From NCBI RefSeq assembly GCF_008035925.1, contig NZ_CP036264.1, positions 1,139,774 through 1,203,773 of the forward strand: a DNA stretch of 64,000 nucleotides, in the 5' to 3' direction. This document shows, one piece after another, positions 38,606 to 47,379 of this stretch. This stretch comes from Stieleria maiorica (GTDB lineage Bacteria; Planctomycetota; Planctomycetia; Pirellulales; Pirellulaceae). Position 1 is the stretch's first letter. Each line of letters opens with the position of its first letter. The notes under the pieces were generated by a model, which had not been told where the DNA came from, did no database searches, and saw only the letters and a program-made list of their open reading frames with translations. The translations under genes were made by a program, and so were the position numbers.

Positions 38606-41473
38606 TTAACGTCCCAGCCGGATGCCCAGGGGCAGCGAGTCGCCGAAGACCGCGGTCTGTTCGTCGCGATCGAGTGTTCCGCCTTCGCGAATCAGGCTGA
38701 TGAAGTGGTCGTCCGCCTGCCTGGATCGCAAATAATCGACAGCTCGCTGGCGCGTCGATTCGTTGATGTCGCGGTAGCGATCGCCTGTCTTTCGCCCCAG
38801 TTGAACGATCGTCAGCGGAACGTCGGACTCGGGCGGGGCGATCGCGATCAGCGACTCGATCCACGATTGGGCCTTGTCGACCGGGACGGTGGTGTTCAGC
38901 GGACCGTAGGCCGGTTGGCGACCGCCCAGCCGGCCCAGTGCCCACAGCAACGCGGGCCGCAGTCGGACGTTTTTCTTGCGACCGAATTCCTTGAGCGCGA
39001 TGTCACCCAGTTCGATCTTTTGCCGCACGTCCAGCCGTTCCAGGGACGCCACCAACCGCCAGAACTCGTTGGCCTCGTGCGGTTCGATCCGCCGGGACTT
39101 GCTGCGCAGCGTGGCCAACATCGGCGCGGCGAGTTGTTGTTGTTGGCCGGCGGTCAATCCGCCGGCGATCCGCCGCCACATGATCATCGATTCGGTGCGT
39201 GACTGCGATGCCGGGAACGCCAATCGTCCGTGCAGCAAACGCCACATTTGCTGGACGCGCCAATCGTCGACGGCCACCCCGTAACCGGGGCGCAGGCAAA
39301 AACCGGCCAGGTTCAACCAACGCGCTTCATGGGCGGGCGTCTTGCGGCGTCCGGTTTCGTGATCGGCCATGAACTGCCACAGTTCACGAATCAACGTGGG
39401 CGGCCAATCGTTGCGGCCCGATTCGGTGATCGATTCCAACCGTTTGACGATTTGGTTCGGTTTGACGTCGGCGTCGTCGCCGAAGGTCGACTGGATCGCA
39501 TCGGCGCAGGCTTCCACGGTGTCGCTGTCGACGACACCACCCATTTCACCGCTCCCGGTGTGCGCGTCCCGGTCGGTTTCCAGCGTGCTGCGGATATCGA
39601 ATTCCAGCTTCCATCGTTTGCCGTGTTCGGCGTCGACGCAGTACATGCCGACCGTTCCGATCTCGCTGAGCTCGGATTCGATGCACACGTTCAACTCCGT
39701 CTCTTCGCGGCGGCGACCGCGCACCAAGGCGGTGCAAATCGGCGGCAACGCCGACATCTCGTTGGGATCGATCGAAACCAGCTGCCCGACGCGGTCGGCC
39801 AGTCGCGTGCTGCTGACCCACAGCGGGAACTGCACCGGGGCTCCGACCTGCAGATGCAGCGGGTGGTCATCGGCGCGGAATTTCTGGCCGGCTTCGGCGT
39901 CCCCGGGAATCAAACACAACGCGGCGGGGGGATCGTGTTGGACCTGCATGTAATACGAGCGGCCCAGGTTGGCTGCGATCCGCACCCCTTGGCCGCGCCG
40001 GACCATCGCGTAGTAGGCCGCACCGCGGGCGACGGCCAAGTCCAACCGCGGCGACGCCAGCACCTGCGGTTGCCAGGTTTCGCCGGGTTTTTCGAACCAA
40101 TCACGCAGCGAATCGACGATCCGCTGGCGGATGGCCGGTGCGGCCAGCACGCCGCCGTTGAACAGCACCAGATCGGGCCGATCGGCCGATTCGGTATCCT
40201 GCTGGTCGATGCCGCTGCGGCGATGTTCGCTCAGGAATTCTGCCAGGTGACGCGTGACGGCGGGGTCGGCGGCGTAGGGCAATCCGAATTCTTGAAAGCC
40301 ACTTTGCTGGCGGGACGGGCGATCGGAAAGTTTCACGCGGGGAAAGAAACCGTCCAACAACGTGGCATCGATTTCGTCGGCCGTCAGTTCGACCTGGATC
40401 GCGCCGGAGAGCAGCTTGGCCCCTTCGGCCGCGACATGAAGCGTGAACGTGTCGCCGCGTCCCGGATCCAACATGGACTCTTTGACCGAGCGAGCGGCTT
40501 GGACCATGCGGTCCCACTGGCTGGCCGACGGTGGCCCGGTGCCGGAGTCGGCATTAAGTTTCGCTTCGGCCAACTTGGCGACCGCCAAGTCCATGTTGTC
40601 GCCGCCCAGGATCAGGTGTCGGCCGACGGCGACGCGGTGGAATTGAACTTGATCGTTGTCCGCACCGGCCGGTCGGACGCGAATCAACGTCAGGTCGGTC
40701 GTTCCGCCGCCGATGTCACAGACCAGGATCAGTTGCCCGGGGCGAACCAGGTCGGTCCAGTCCTTGCGGTGTCCATTGATCCAAGCGTAGAACGCGGCCT
40801 GGGGTTCTTCGATCAGGTAGACGCGTTTCAGCCCGGCTTGTTTGGCAGCCTTGATCGTCAATTCACGAGCGACTTCGTCAAAGGAGGCCGGCAACGTGAT
40901 CACGACGTCTTGTTCATTGAGCGGGTGGTCGGGGAAGGCGTCGTCCCAGGCCCCGCGCAGGTGATCTAAGTATTTTGCCGACGCGGCGACCGGCGACATC
41001 CGCGGCACATCGGCATCACCGTGCCAGGGCAAGAAGTCGGCGGTGCGATCGACGCCGTCGTGTGACAGCCAGCTTTTGGCGGAATTGATGCGGCGTCCCG
41101 GATGACGCGCGCCCGCATCCCGAGCCAACACACCGACACAGGACGACCGGGCGTCGGTGTCACTTTGCCAGCCCAGCCCACCCTCCTGGGCCGTACTCTG
41201 CCCAGTGTTTTGCCCGCCGGCTTCGCTGGGCGTCAATTCGTAGTGGAACGAGGGCAGTGTTTCGCGCTTCTCGATCTGCCCCAGGTCGACCCACTGTGGG
41301 ATCCGGAACGTGGCGACCTGCCACTCCGGTTGGGACGTGTCGACGTAACACATGGCGCAGTTGGTCGTGCCCAGATCGATTCCGACGACATAGCGAGGTG
41401 GGGATTGCGCCGCGTCGGCGGACGACTCATGTTTCTCTGACAAAACCGGCTCCGTATCGGCGAAGGGCGGCAA
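38606..41473 (-). CDS. Hsp70-family protein (large, 955 residues)
   Basis: The N-terminal 550 residues carry Hsp70/actin-fold motifs: VGIDLGTTNCAMCYV (about 30-44), LILVCDIGGGTTDLTLIRV, LIEEPQAAFYAWI, and VLFNGGVLA. The C-terminal 400 residues do not look like the DnaK substrate-binding domain and are family-specific. DnaK proteins are about 640 residues, so this is a divergent relative of the HscC/YegD type. The assigned start is TTG 41473, with codons 2-4 inside the left arm of an inverted repeat (41463-41497); the first 25 residues are not conserved and the true start could be later. It follows another Hsp70 gene on the same strand. Confidence 0.88.
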   Translation of the reverse strand: MPPFADTEPVLSEKHESSADAAQSPPRYVVGIDLGTTNCAMCYVDTSQPEWQVATFRIPQWVDLGQIEKRETLPSFHYELTPSEAGGQNTGQSTAQEGGLGWQSDTDARSSCVGVLARDAGARHPGRRINSAKSWLSHDGVDRTADFLPWHGDADVPRMSPVAASAKYLDHLRGAWDDAFPDHPLNEQDVVITLPASFDEVARELTIKAAKQAGLKRVYLIEEPQAAFYAWINGHRKDWTDLVRPGQLILVCDIGGGTTDLTLIRVRPAGADNDQVQFHRVAVGRHLILGGDNMDLAVAKLAEAKLNADSGTGPPSASQWDRMVQAARSVKESMLDPGRGDTFTLHVAAEGAKLLSGAIQVELTADEIDATLLDGFFPRVKLSDRPSRQQSGFQEFGLPYAADPAVTRHLAEFLSEHRRSGIDQQDTESADRPDLVLFNGGVLAAPAIRQRIVDSLRDWFEKPGETWQPQVLASPRLDLAVARGAAYYAMVRRGQGVRIAANLGRSYYMQVQHDPPAALCLIPGDAEAGQKFRADDHPLHLQVGAPVQFPLWVSSTRLADRVGQLVSIDPNEMSALPPICTALVRGRRREETELNVCIESELSEIGTVGMYCVDAEHGKRWKLEFDIRSTLETDRDAHTGSGEMGGVVDSDTVEACADAIQSTFGDDADVKPNQIVKRLESITESGRNDWPPTLIRELWQFMADHETGRRKTPAHEARWLNLAGFCLRPGYGVAVDDWRVQQMWRLLHGRLAFPASQSRTESMIMWRRIAGGLTAGQQQQLAAPMLATLRSKSRRIEPHEANEFWRLVASLERLDVRQKIELGDIALKEFGRKKNVRLRPALLWALGRLGGRQPAYGPLNTTVPVDKAQSWIESLIAIAPPESDVPLTIVQLGRKTGDRYRDINESTRQRAVDYLRSRQADDHFISLIREGGTLDRDEQTAVFGDSLPLGIRLGR

Positions 41474-41918
41474 AAAAATTAAATTTCGTGTTTGGCAAAC
41501 TTATAAGAGCAAGGGAGTGGACTGTATCCCGAGAGAGTGATGGTTCAATCGCGGATGATTTCGATCGAAGCTGTCAAACTCCCTTGCTCTTGTAAGTTCC
41601 GGTCTGTGAAACCGAGTCGCGAGCTCAGCGAACCTTGGCGATGCGTTCGGGGAAACTTGGCGATGCGTTCGGGGCCCACTCCCGGCAGCGTGAATTGCGG
41701 TGTTCGAACACTCGCCTCACGTGAGCGGACCAAGTTGAGTGAGGTAAAACTTGAGTGCGATCGACCAGAAGCCAAGTGGACGTTGCTAGAAGGAATCCGT
41801 TTCCGAAAATGCCTTGATTTTATCGGACGCAAACATCGTTGCGCGAATCGAGTTCTCAGAAACGGATTCCTTCAAGCAAATATTCCAAACGCGAAATTTA
41901 TTTTTTTGCCGCCCTTAT
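41463..41918. mobile_element. inverted-repeat-bounded insert, MITE-like
   Basis: The left end (41461-41497) and the right end read in reverse complement (41884-41920) share AGGGCGGCAAAAAAA, then TAAATTTCG, then GTTTGG, about 34 matching positions with two small gaps and one substitution in that span. Inside each end is a further hairpin: 41498-41518 with 41578-41598 (21 bp, one mismatch) and 41789-41803 with 41859-41873 (15 bp, perfect). No ORF in the 450-base interior looks like a transposase. The insert separates two Hsp70 genes that are otherwise adjacent. Confidence 0.75.
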
Positions 41919-43747
41919 CGATTCTCTCGAACGTTGAATTCCATCTTCCATTGTTCGTCGCTGCGTGTCGAATGGCACCACAGTTCGAACATGCCCAGTT
42001 CGGTCACGCGGCTGACGAAACGGACCGGCACGAACGGTTGGCCACCGTTGGAATCGTCATCGGACTCGCGCGAGAGTGTCAGTTCGATCGGTTCGCTTTC
42101 GACCAGTTCCTCCGGCGACCAGCGATCGAGTTGAGTTCCCACGGTATCGTCGCCGCGTTTGGAAGACGCGAAGAACCGAAACCGTGCGGGCTGGCCGACG
42201 ACCAATCCGATTTCGTTGCCCGGCACGGCGGCCTCGGTGCCTTCCTCCATGCCTTGCGGCGCGACGCAGAGGGCGCGCAGCGGACGCGGGGCACCGGGGA
42301 TGGCCAGCCCCGCCGTTTCGATCCCGATGTAGTACGAACGCGCGGTACCGCCCCGGATGCGGATTCCGCCGACGTGTTTTGACCAGCCGTAGTAGGCGGC
42401 ACCGAGGGCGACTGCCGAGTCCAGGTCTTGTTGTCGGCTCAGCACCGTCGGGGCGGAATCGCACCAGCCGTTGACCACATCCCGCATCCGTCCCCGCAAC
42501 GTTTCGCTGCGGAACACGCCGCCGTTGAACAACAGATGTGTCAGGCCCCCTGCCCGGCCGGAATCGTCATCGCTCTCGGCCGCAGAAAACGCTTCGGCAT
42601 GATCGGCCAGAAACGCGGCGACCTGCTTGGTGATCGCCGGGTCGGCTTCATAGGGCAGTCCGATGTCTTGAAACCCCGATGCGGTGTTGCGTGCCGGGCG
42701 ATCCTGGGCGCCGCACTGGGGAAAGAAACCGTCGACGATCAACGCCTTGGCTTCGTCGGCGGTCAGGGTGGTCGAGATCGTGCCGCCGATCAGCGAGCTG
42801 CCGCGGCCGAGAACCGAGATCGTGTGTTCGGCGAGGCCTTCGACGGCCAGCAATGCTTCTTTGGCATCCCGGCAGGCGTGCCACAGCGAAACGCTTTGCC
42901 AGGGATCGAGGTCGTGGCCTTGTTCCTGCAGTCGGGTGGCGACCTTGTGGGCTAGCGCCAGGTCCATGTTGTCACCGCCGAGCAACAAGTGGTTGCCGAC
43001 GGCCAGTCGTTGTAATTGCAATTCGCCCGCGTTTTCTTCGACGGTGACGAGGGTCAGGTCGGTCGTGCCGCCACCGACATCGACGACCAACAGCACGTCG
43101 CCGGCGCCGAGTTGTGTCCGCCAGTCGTCCGCGTTGGAACCCAACCAGTGGTAGACCGCCGCTTGGGGTTCTTCCAACAACACGAAGTGGTCCGGCAAAC
43201 CGGCTTCGATCGCGGCTTGGCGGGTCAGCTCGCGGGCGGCAGGATCAAAGGACGCCGGCACGGTCAGCACGACTTGTTGATCGACCAAAGGCGCTTCCGG
43301 ATGGGCCGCATGCCAGGCGGCGACCAGGTGGGACAAAAACCGCTGGGTGCAATCAAACGCGGACACCTTGGGGACTTCCGGTGGTGATTGCCACGGCAGC
43401 ACCGCTTCGGTTCGCCCGACGTTTCCGTGGCACAGCCAACTCTTGGCGGCCACGACGACCCGCTGTGGATTCTCCGCCGATTGTTGCCGTGCATAGACGC
43501 CAGCGACCCCACGCCCCGGATCACCGACCAGCGGTGTCTTGAGCGATTCGATTTCGCCCTCGCGAGGCAAGTACAGGAACGATGGCAGCGAGGGACGTGA
43601 ATCGATCTGCCCCGGCGAGATCAGCTGGGGGATCGGCAGCAATTCCAACTTCGGTTCGGTCTTCTTGCCGTCCTGCGAAAGCGGCGCATAGGCGACCACC
43701 GAGTTGGTTGTTCCGAGGTCGATGCCGACGCAATACCGTGTGCCCAT
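41915..43747 (-). CDS. Hsp70-family protein (610 residues)
   Basis: Hsp70-type ATPase domain with YCVGIDLGTTNSVVAY at residues 5-20, LLVVDVGGGTTDLTLVTV, VLLEEPQAAVYHWLG and LLFNGGVF. The C-terminal part contains an insertion (TARSYYIGIETAGLAIPG) and lacks the canonical DnaK lid. Predicted cytoplasmic ATPase with chaperone-like function; client unknown. It ends in TAA at 41915-41917, inside the right arm of the inverted repeat. A DUF2760 gene precedes it by 42 bases on the same strand, consistent with one operon. Confidence 0.9.
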   Translation of the reverse strand: MGTRYCVGIDLGTTNSVVAYAPLSQDGKKTEPKLELLPIPQLISPGQIDSRPSLPSFLYLPREGEIESLKTPLVGDPGRGVAGVYARQQSAENPQRVVVAAKSWLCHGNVGRTEAVLPWQSPPEVPKVSAFDCTQRFLSHLVAAWHAAHPEAPLVDQQVVLTVPASFDPAARELTRQAAIEAGLPDHFVLLEEPQAAVYHWLGSNADDWRTQLGAGDVLLVVDVGGGTTDLTLVTVEENAGELQLQRLAVGNHLLLGGDNMDLALAHKVATRLQEQGHDLDPWQSVSLWHACRDAKEALLAVEGLAEHTISVLGRGSSLIGGTISTTLTADEAKALIVDGFFPQCGAQDRPARNTASGFQDIGLPYEADPAITKQVAAFLADHAEAFSAAESDDDSGRAGGLTHLLFNGGVFRSETLRGRMRDVVNGWCDSAPTVLSRQQDLDSAVALGAAYYGWSKHVGGIRIRGGTARSYYIGIETAGLAIPGAPRPLRALCVAPQGMEEGTEAAVPGNEIGLVVGQPARFRFFASSKRGDDTVGTQLDRWSPEELVESEPIELTLSRESDDDSNGGQPFVPVRFVSRVTELGMFELWCHSTRSDEQWKMEFNVRENR

Positions 43748-43789
43748 TTCGAATCGTTTGGTGTGAAGTGAAGAGATGACAGCGGAGTG

Positions 43790-44350
43790 CTAACCCGCTT
43801 GGACCTGTGCCGGGGCGACGACGTTGGCATCGGCAGAGTCGCCGGTCCAGGTCGGCAATTCCACTTGGGTCGCTTGCCAGCCGTGGTGAACCAGTTTCCC
43901 GGAAGTTGCGGTCCCTTCGCCGATCCATTGGTAACGTGTCGGCGAGGCGTCAGGGGCGACGTCCACGGTGGCTCCTTCGGCCGCATCGAGCAGTGGCTTG
44001 AGCCCCATCACGCGTTGCAGTACCCCGCCGCACTGTTGCAGGCAGGGCCGGGCGGCCGCGCCGACCTGGGCGTCGGAATACTGGCTCAGGTCTTCTTGGA
44101 TCAAATCGACCAAGCGGGCTTCGCGTTGCAGCGTCGCCAGCAGGGTGACCGCGGAGTCGCGTGGTGGCGGTTCGGGCTGCTTGGTCACGGGCTGCCTGGT
44201 CACGGGCACCGCGGCAGGTTGTTCCTGCGGTTTGGCTTCGATAGCCGCCACGTCGGAGGGTTGACCGCGGAGGATCCGATCGATCTGGGTCGCTTTATCT
44301 TTGTTCCCTAGCGCGGCGAAAAAAGCCTTCAACGCGATTCCAATACTCAT
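43790..44350 (-). CDS. DUF2760 protein associated with Hsp70 genes
   Basis: 186 residues from ATG 44350 (MSIGIALKAFF); upstream ORF extension to 44425 is not needed. The C-terminal domain matches the DUF2760 pattern (LLATLQREARLVDLIQEDLSQYSDAQVGAA, GCGGVLQRV-like, TWTG at the end). DUF2760 genes are known to sit next to divergent Hsp70 genes, as here, so a shared function is likely but the biochemistry is unknown. The short Ala/Pro/Gln linker near residue 60-85 separates an N-terminal helix from the domain. Confidence 0.85.
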   Translation of the reverse strand: MSIGIALKAFFAALGNKDKATQIDRILRGQPSDVAAIEAKPQEQPAAVPVTRQPVTKQPEPPPRDSAVTLLATLQREARLVDLIQEDLSQYSDAQVGAAARPCLQQCGGVLQRVMGLKPLLDAAEGATVDVAPDASPTRYQWIGEGTATSGKLVHHGWQATQVELPTWTGDSADANVVAPAQVQAG

Positions 44351-44574
44351 CGTTTCCCACCTGAAAAAACCGACAACGGCCTGAAAATCAAGCGTCCAGC
44401 TTGGCGATCCCGTCGGATGCGTCAAGAGGCGGGGGGGAGAATGCGGTTGCGGGAGTCCGGCGGGCGTCCGGCCGGGGGGCTGTGACGGGGGCAGGTGCCT
44501 ATGACGGGTGCATCGGACAAGGGAAGCGATTATGTTATTGCATCCTGCTTTACGTCTTTCAGCGAGTCAGTCCC
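44351..44574. promoter_or_regulatory. divergent promoter region, DUF2760/Hsp70 and ThuA genes
   Basis: A 224-base gap between divergent starts. It should hold both promoters; I cannot place -35/-10 boxes with confidence. Confidence 0.35.
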
Positions 44575-45495
44575 TTGAAATCGATCATTGCCTTCGTCCT
44601 GCTGATCAGCTCCGCAATTTCCTTCGTCCCCGCACACGCCCAGTCGAAGAAGATTGTCCTGGTCGCCGGCAAACCGTCCCACCCGCCACGGATGCACGAA
44701 TTCAATGCCGGCGTTCAGCTGCTGTCCAAGTGTCTGGCCGACGTGCCGGACGTGGACGTGGAATTCGTGCTCAACGGTTGGCCGGAGGATGAAGCCGTGT
44801 TCGCCGAGGCCGATGCCGTGGTGTTCTTCATGGACGGTGGCGGCAAACACGAGATCGTCAAAGAGGACGGCCGCCGTTTGAAACAGATCGACCAGTGGGT
44901 CAAACGCGGCGTCGGGCTGGGGTTCATGCACTACGGCGTCGAAGTCCTGGCCGATCAGGCCGGCAACGAGATGAAACGTTGGATCGGCGGCCACTACGAA
45001 CATCAGTTTTCGTGTAACCCGATGTGGGAGCCGGCATTCACGTCTTTTCCCGAGCATCCGGTGACACGAGGTGTCGAGCCGTTTGAGATCAAGGACGAGT
45101 GGTATTTCAACATGCGTTTCATGGCCGACATCGAGGGCAATCAATCCGCCCAGCAAGCGGATGTTGAATTCGTGCCGATCCTGGTCGCCGTCCCATCGGT
45201 CGATGTTCGTGACGGACCCTATGTCTATCCCAAGGGCCCGTACGACCACATCCAAGCGAACGCGGGACGCGCCGAAGCGATGATGTGGACCGTCCAGCGC
45301 GGCGACGGAGGTCGCGGGTTCGGTTTCACCGGCGGCCACTTCCACGACAACTGGGGAAACGACAATTTTCGCAAAGTCGTGCTCAATGCCCTGCTGTGGA
45401 TCGCCAAGGCCGACGTGCCCGAGGGCGGCGTCGAGTCATCGGTGACGGCCGAAGACCTGGACGCCAATCTGGACCCCAAACCGGCCCGGCGCTGA
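44575..45495 (+). CDS. ThuA-domain secreted protein
   Basis: 306 residues from a TTG at 44575 that opens a signal peptide (KSIIAFVLLISSAISFVPAHAQ). The mature part has the ThuA/glutamine-amidotransferase-like layout typical of planctomycetes: VLVAGKPSHPPRMHEFNAG, VVFFMDGGGKHEI, GLGFMHYGVEVLAD, GGHYEHQF, HPVTRGVEPFEIKDEWYFN and GGHFHDNWGNDNFRKVVLNALLW. ThuA domains act on sugars in trehalose/disaccharide metabolism in a few organisms; the role of secreted planctomycete members is not known. Frame is open upstream but with a different composition. Confidence 0.9.
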   Translation: MKSIIAFVLLISSAISFVPAHAQSKKIVLVAGKPSHPPRMHEFNAGVQLLSKCLADVPDVDVEFVLNGWPEDEAVFAEADAVVFFMDGGGKHEIVKEDGRRLKQIDQWVKRGVGLGFMHYGVEVLADQAGNEMKRWIGGHYEHQFSCNPMWEPAFTSFPEHPVTRGVEPFEIKDEWYFNMRFMADIEGNQSAQQADVEFVPILVAVPSVDVRDGPYVYPKGPYDHIQANAGRAEAMMWTVQRGDGGRGFGFTGGHFHDNWGNDNFRKVVLNALLWIAKADVPEGGVESSVTAEDLDANLDPKPARR

Positions 45496-45695
45496 GCCCG
45501 CGGTCCGAGGGACCGAGCGAATCGGGGTAGGAAGATTTTGGGGTAGGAAGATTTTGGAGGTGCCGCCGAAGTTTGGAGCACGCAATCTTCTTACCTCCTA
45601 AATTTTCTTACCCACCACTTCAGTCCTCGGAGTCTGCTGTCTGGTCCGACGCAACGATTGACTCGTCGGTGAGAGCGGGGCGACGAACCCGTGTG

Positions 45696-45776
45696 GTAGC
45701 GGAAGCCGCCAAGGCTTTCGGCCTCCGGGGTGCGACGTCGTCGCACCGTAGCGAAACTCTTGGCGAGTTCCGCTAC
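45696..45776. repeat. GTAGCGGAA...TTCCGCTAC inverted repeat, copy 1
   Basis: Arms GTAGCGGAAGCCGCCAAGGC... and ...CTTGGCGAGTTCCGCTAC are inverted copies of each other with mismatches, with an inner hairpin GGTGCGACG/CGTCGCACC. A second copy with the same arms is at 49674-49752. It is in the convergent gap between the ThuA gene and the next gene. Confidence 0.9.
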
Positions 45777-45801
45777 CGGAAAACCAAGCTGCATCGGATT
45801 A

Positions 45802-47154
45802 TCAGTTCCCTTGGACAGCCGGGTGCAGTTCGTCTCGTTTGATCCAGCCCGTCCAGAGTTTGAGATTCACGAATTGAGAACACTCCAGCTTGACCCACGG
45901 CACCGAATCTTGTGTGACAGAATCGATGATTCTCAGCTCCGCCCGCGGTGGTGCCCGTCGCACCTGACGCATGCCGGACAGCGGATTGGAGGGAGGAAAT
46001 TGGGAAACGGAAAAGGAGCGTCCTTTCTTGCCGACCACAAAGTCCGCCGTCTCGGGGAGCTTCGCCTTGACCGCGGGGGGCGTGTCGTCGCGATTGCCTG
46101 ACGATTTTTTGCCTGACGATTTTTTTCTGTTCGGATTGAAAAAGAAGGCCGACTCATCGAAGGAGCCGTTGGCGGGTCGGCGAGTCGTTTCTTCCAGTGG
46201 AAATGGGATCGATTTTTCTTCCCGGATGGTTCGCAAACCTGATGACGCCACGGCTTTACCGAACAAGTTTGCGTTCTTGTGGCCGAAGCGTCGGTCGGCT
46301 TGATTGATGTGCACGACCATCGACACGTCGACCGTGTCATTGATCGCAGCGACATCAAACCCCAAGTCCAGCGCCGCCATTTCTCGTTGCTTGGCTTTCA
46401 TCGATCGCCGCCAGCGATCCGCGTCGACCCGAAACGTTCTGGGAGAACGCCACTCGGCGACGGTCGACTTTTCGGAAAAGTAGTCCAGGCTATAAACGGC
46501 CGAGCTGCCGACTTCGCGATAGCTCCGCGAAATGCTGACGATCATCGACGCGCTGTCGGGCAGGTCGGTCGCCAAGGAAATCGTCAGCGTGTCGTCCAGG
46601 CGGCTGGCTTGGATCTCAAACCGGTCGCAAAGGATCAGCGACGGATCATTGACACGCGACAGGGGCGGCATAACGCCGGTGGTCCGGGGGCGGTCTTCGG
46701 GGAACAGCGGGCTGGGGTTCTGTTCTTCCAGCCGAGATTGTTCCTGGACGTAGTGAAAGAGCGCCTCGGCGGTTTGAAGATCGGCGTCGAACTGATCGCT
46801 TCCCAGGTAGCTTTCCAGGTTGCCTTGTCCCCGCAGTGCCGTTGCCAGCGCGTCGCGATCATAGCGGCCCAGGATGACGTACGCGTCTTTGGCTTGCTCG
46901 ATCAATTCCGGTAGGTCATCAAACGTCAGGATCGGGTTGCGCCGGATCATTCCGTCGGCTTGGACGAGCATGCGTTGTGCCTCCAGCCCATCGCCCAGCG
47001 TTCGGGCGACGTCGGCGGGGATTGCCGTGCGGGGTGTTGAGGCGACGAGGGATGACTGGATGCTGGATTGCGGGGGCGCGGGGCGGTCGTCTTGTCCGAT
47101 CGTGACGACCAGTGTGATCGCTAGAATCGCGACCGCGAGCACAACGTACTTCAT
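45802..47154 (-). CDS. secreted or membrane-anchored protein of unknown function
   Basis: 450 residues beginning with a signal anchor (MKYVVLAVAILAITLVVTI). The N-terminal third is helical. A middle beta-rich stretch (RFEIQASRLDDTLTISLATDLPDSASMIVSISRSY) follows, and the C-terminus ends with a short beta domain (VKLECSQFVNLKLWTGWIK). Short repeated KKSSGKKSSG motifs near residue 345 reflect a small DNA duplication (TGACGATTTTTTGCC). No family recognised. Confidence 0.75.
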   Translation of the reverse strand: MKYVVLAVAILAITLVVTIGQDDRPAPPQSSIQSSLVASTPRTAIPADVARTLGDGLEAQRMLVQADGMIRRNPILTFDDLPELIEQAKDAYVILGRYDRDALATALRGQGNLESYLGSDQFDADLQTAEALFHYVQEQSRLEEQNPSPLFPEDRPRTTGVMPPLSRVNDPSLILCDRFEIQASRLDDTLTISLATDLPDSASMIVSISRSYREVGSSAVYSLDYFSEKSTVAEWRSPRTFRVDADRWRRSMKAKQREMAALDLGFDVAAINDTVDVSMVVHINQADRRFGHKNANLFGKAVASSGLRTIREEKSIPFPLEETTRRPANGSFDESAFFFNPNRKKSSGKKSSGNRDDTPPAVKAKLPETADFVVGKKGRSFSVSQFPPSNPLSGMRQVRRAPPRAELRIIDSVTQDSVPWVKLECSQFVNLKLWTGWIKRDELHPAVQGN

Positions 47155-47379
47155 GCTGAATTCTCAGGGAAAACGTTCATTTATCGGGGGCTTCTGCAAG
47201 CCTAGGTCACACCTTCCCGGCGGGGGGCGTTCGGTAATCACCTCGGGAGAGATCAAACCACACGACCTCGGCGGATGCGTGAATTCGGGACGCCGTCGGC
47301 TGGTCTTGGTCCCGCGGCCGGTCCCGCGGTGATAAGATTGAGGCTTGGCAAATGAAGACTTCGTCGAGGGACAAACGCA

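Noticed and set aside
39230..40969. Plus-strand ORF of 579 codons
   Set aside because: Antisense shadow of the large Hsp70-like gene.
41474..41914. Transposase gene within the inverted-repeat insert
   Set aside because: No ORF in the interior has transposase-like motifs; the insert was kept only as MITE-like.
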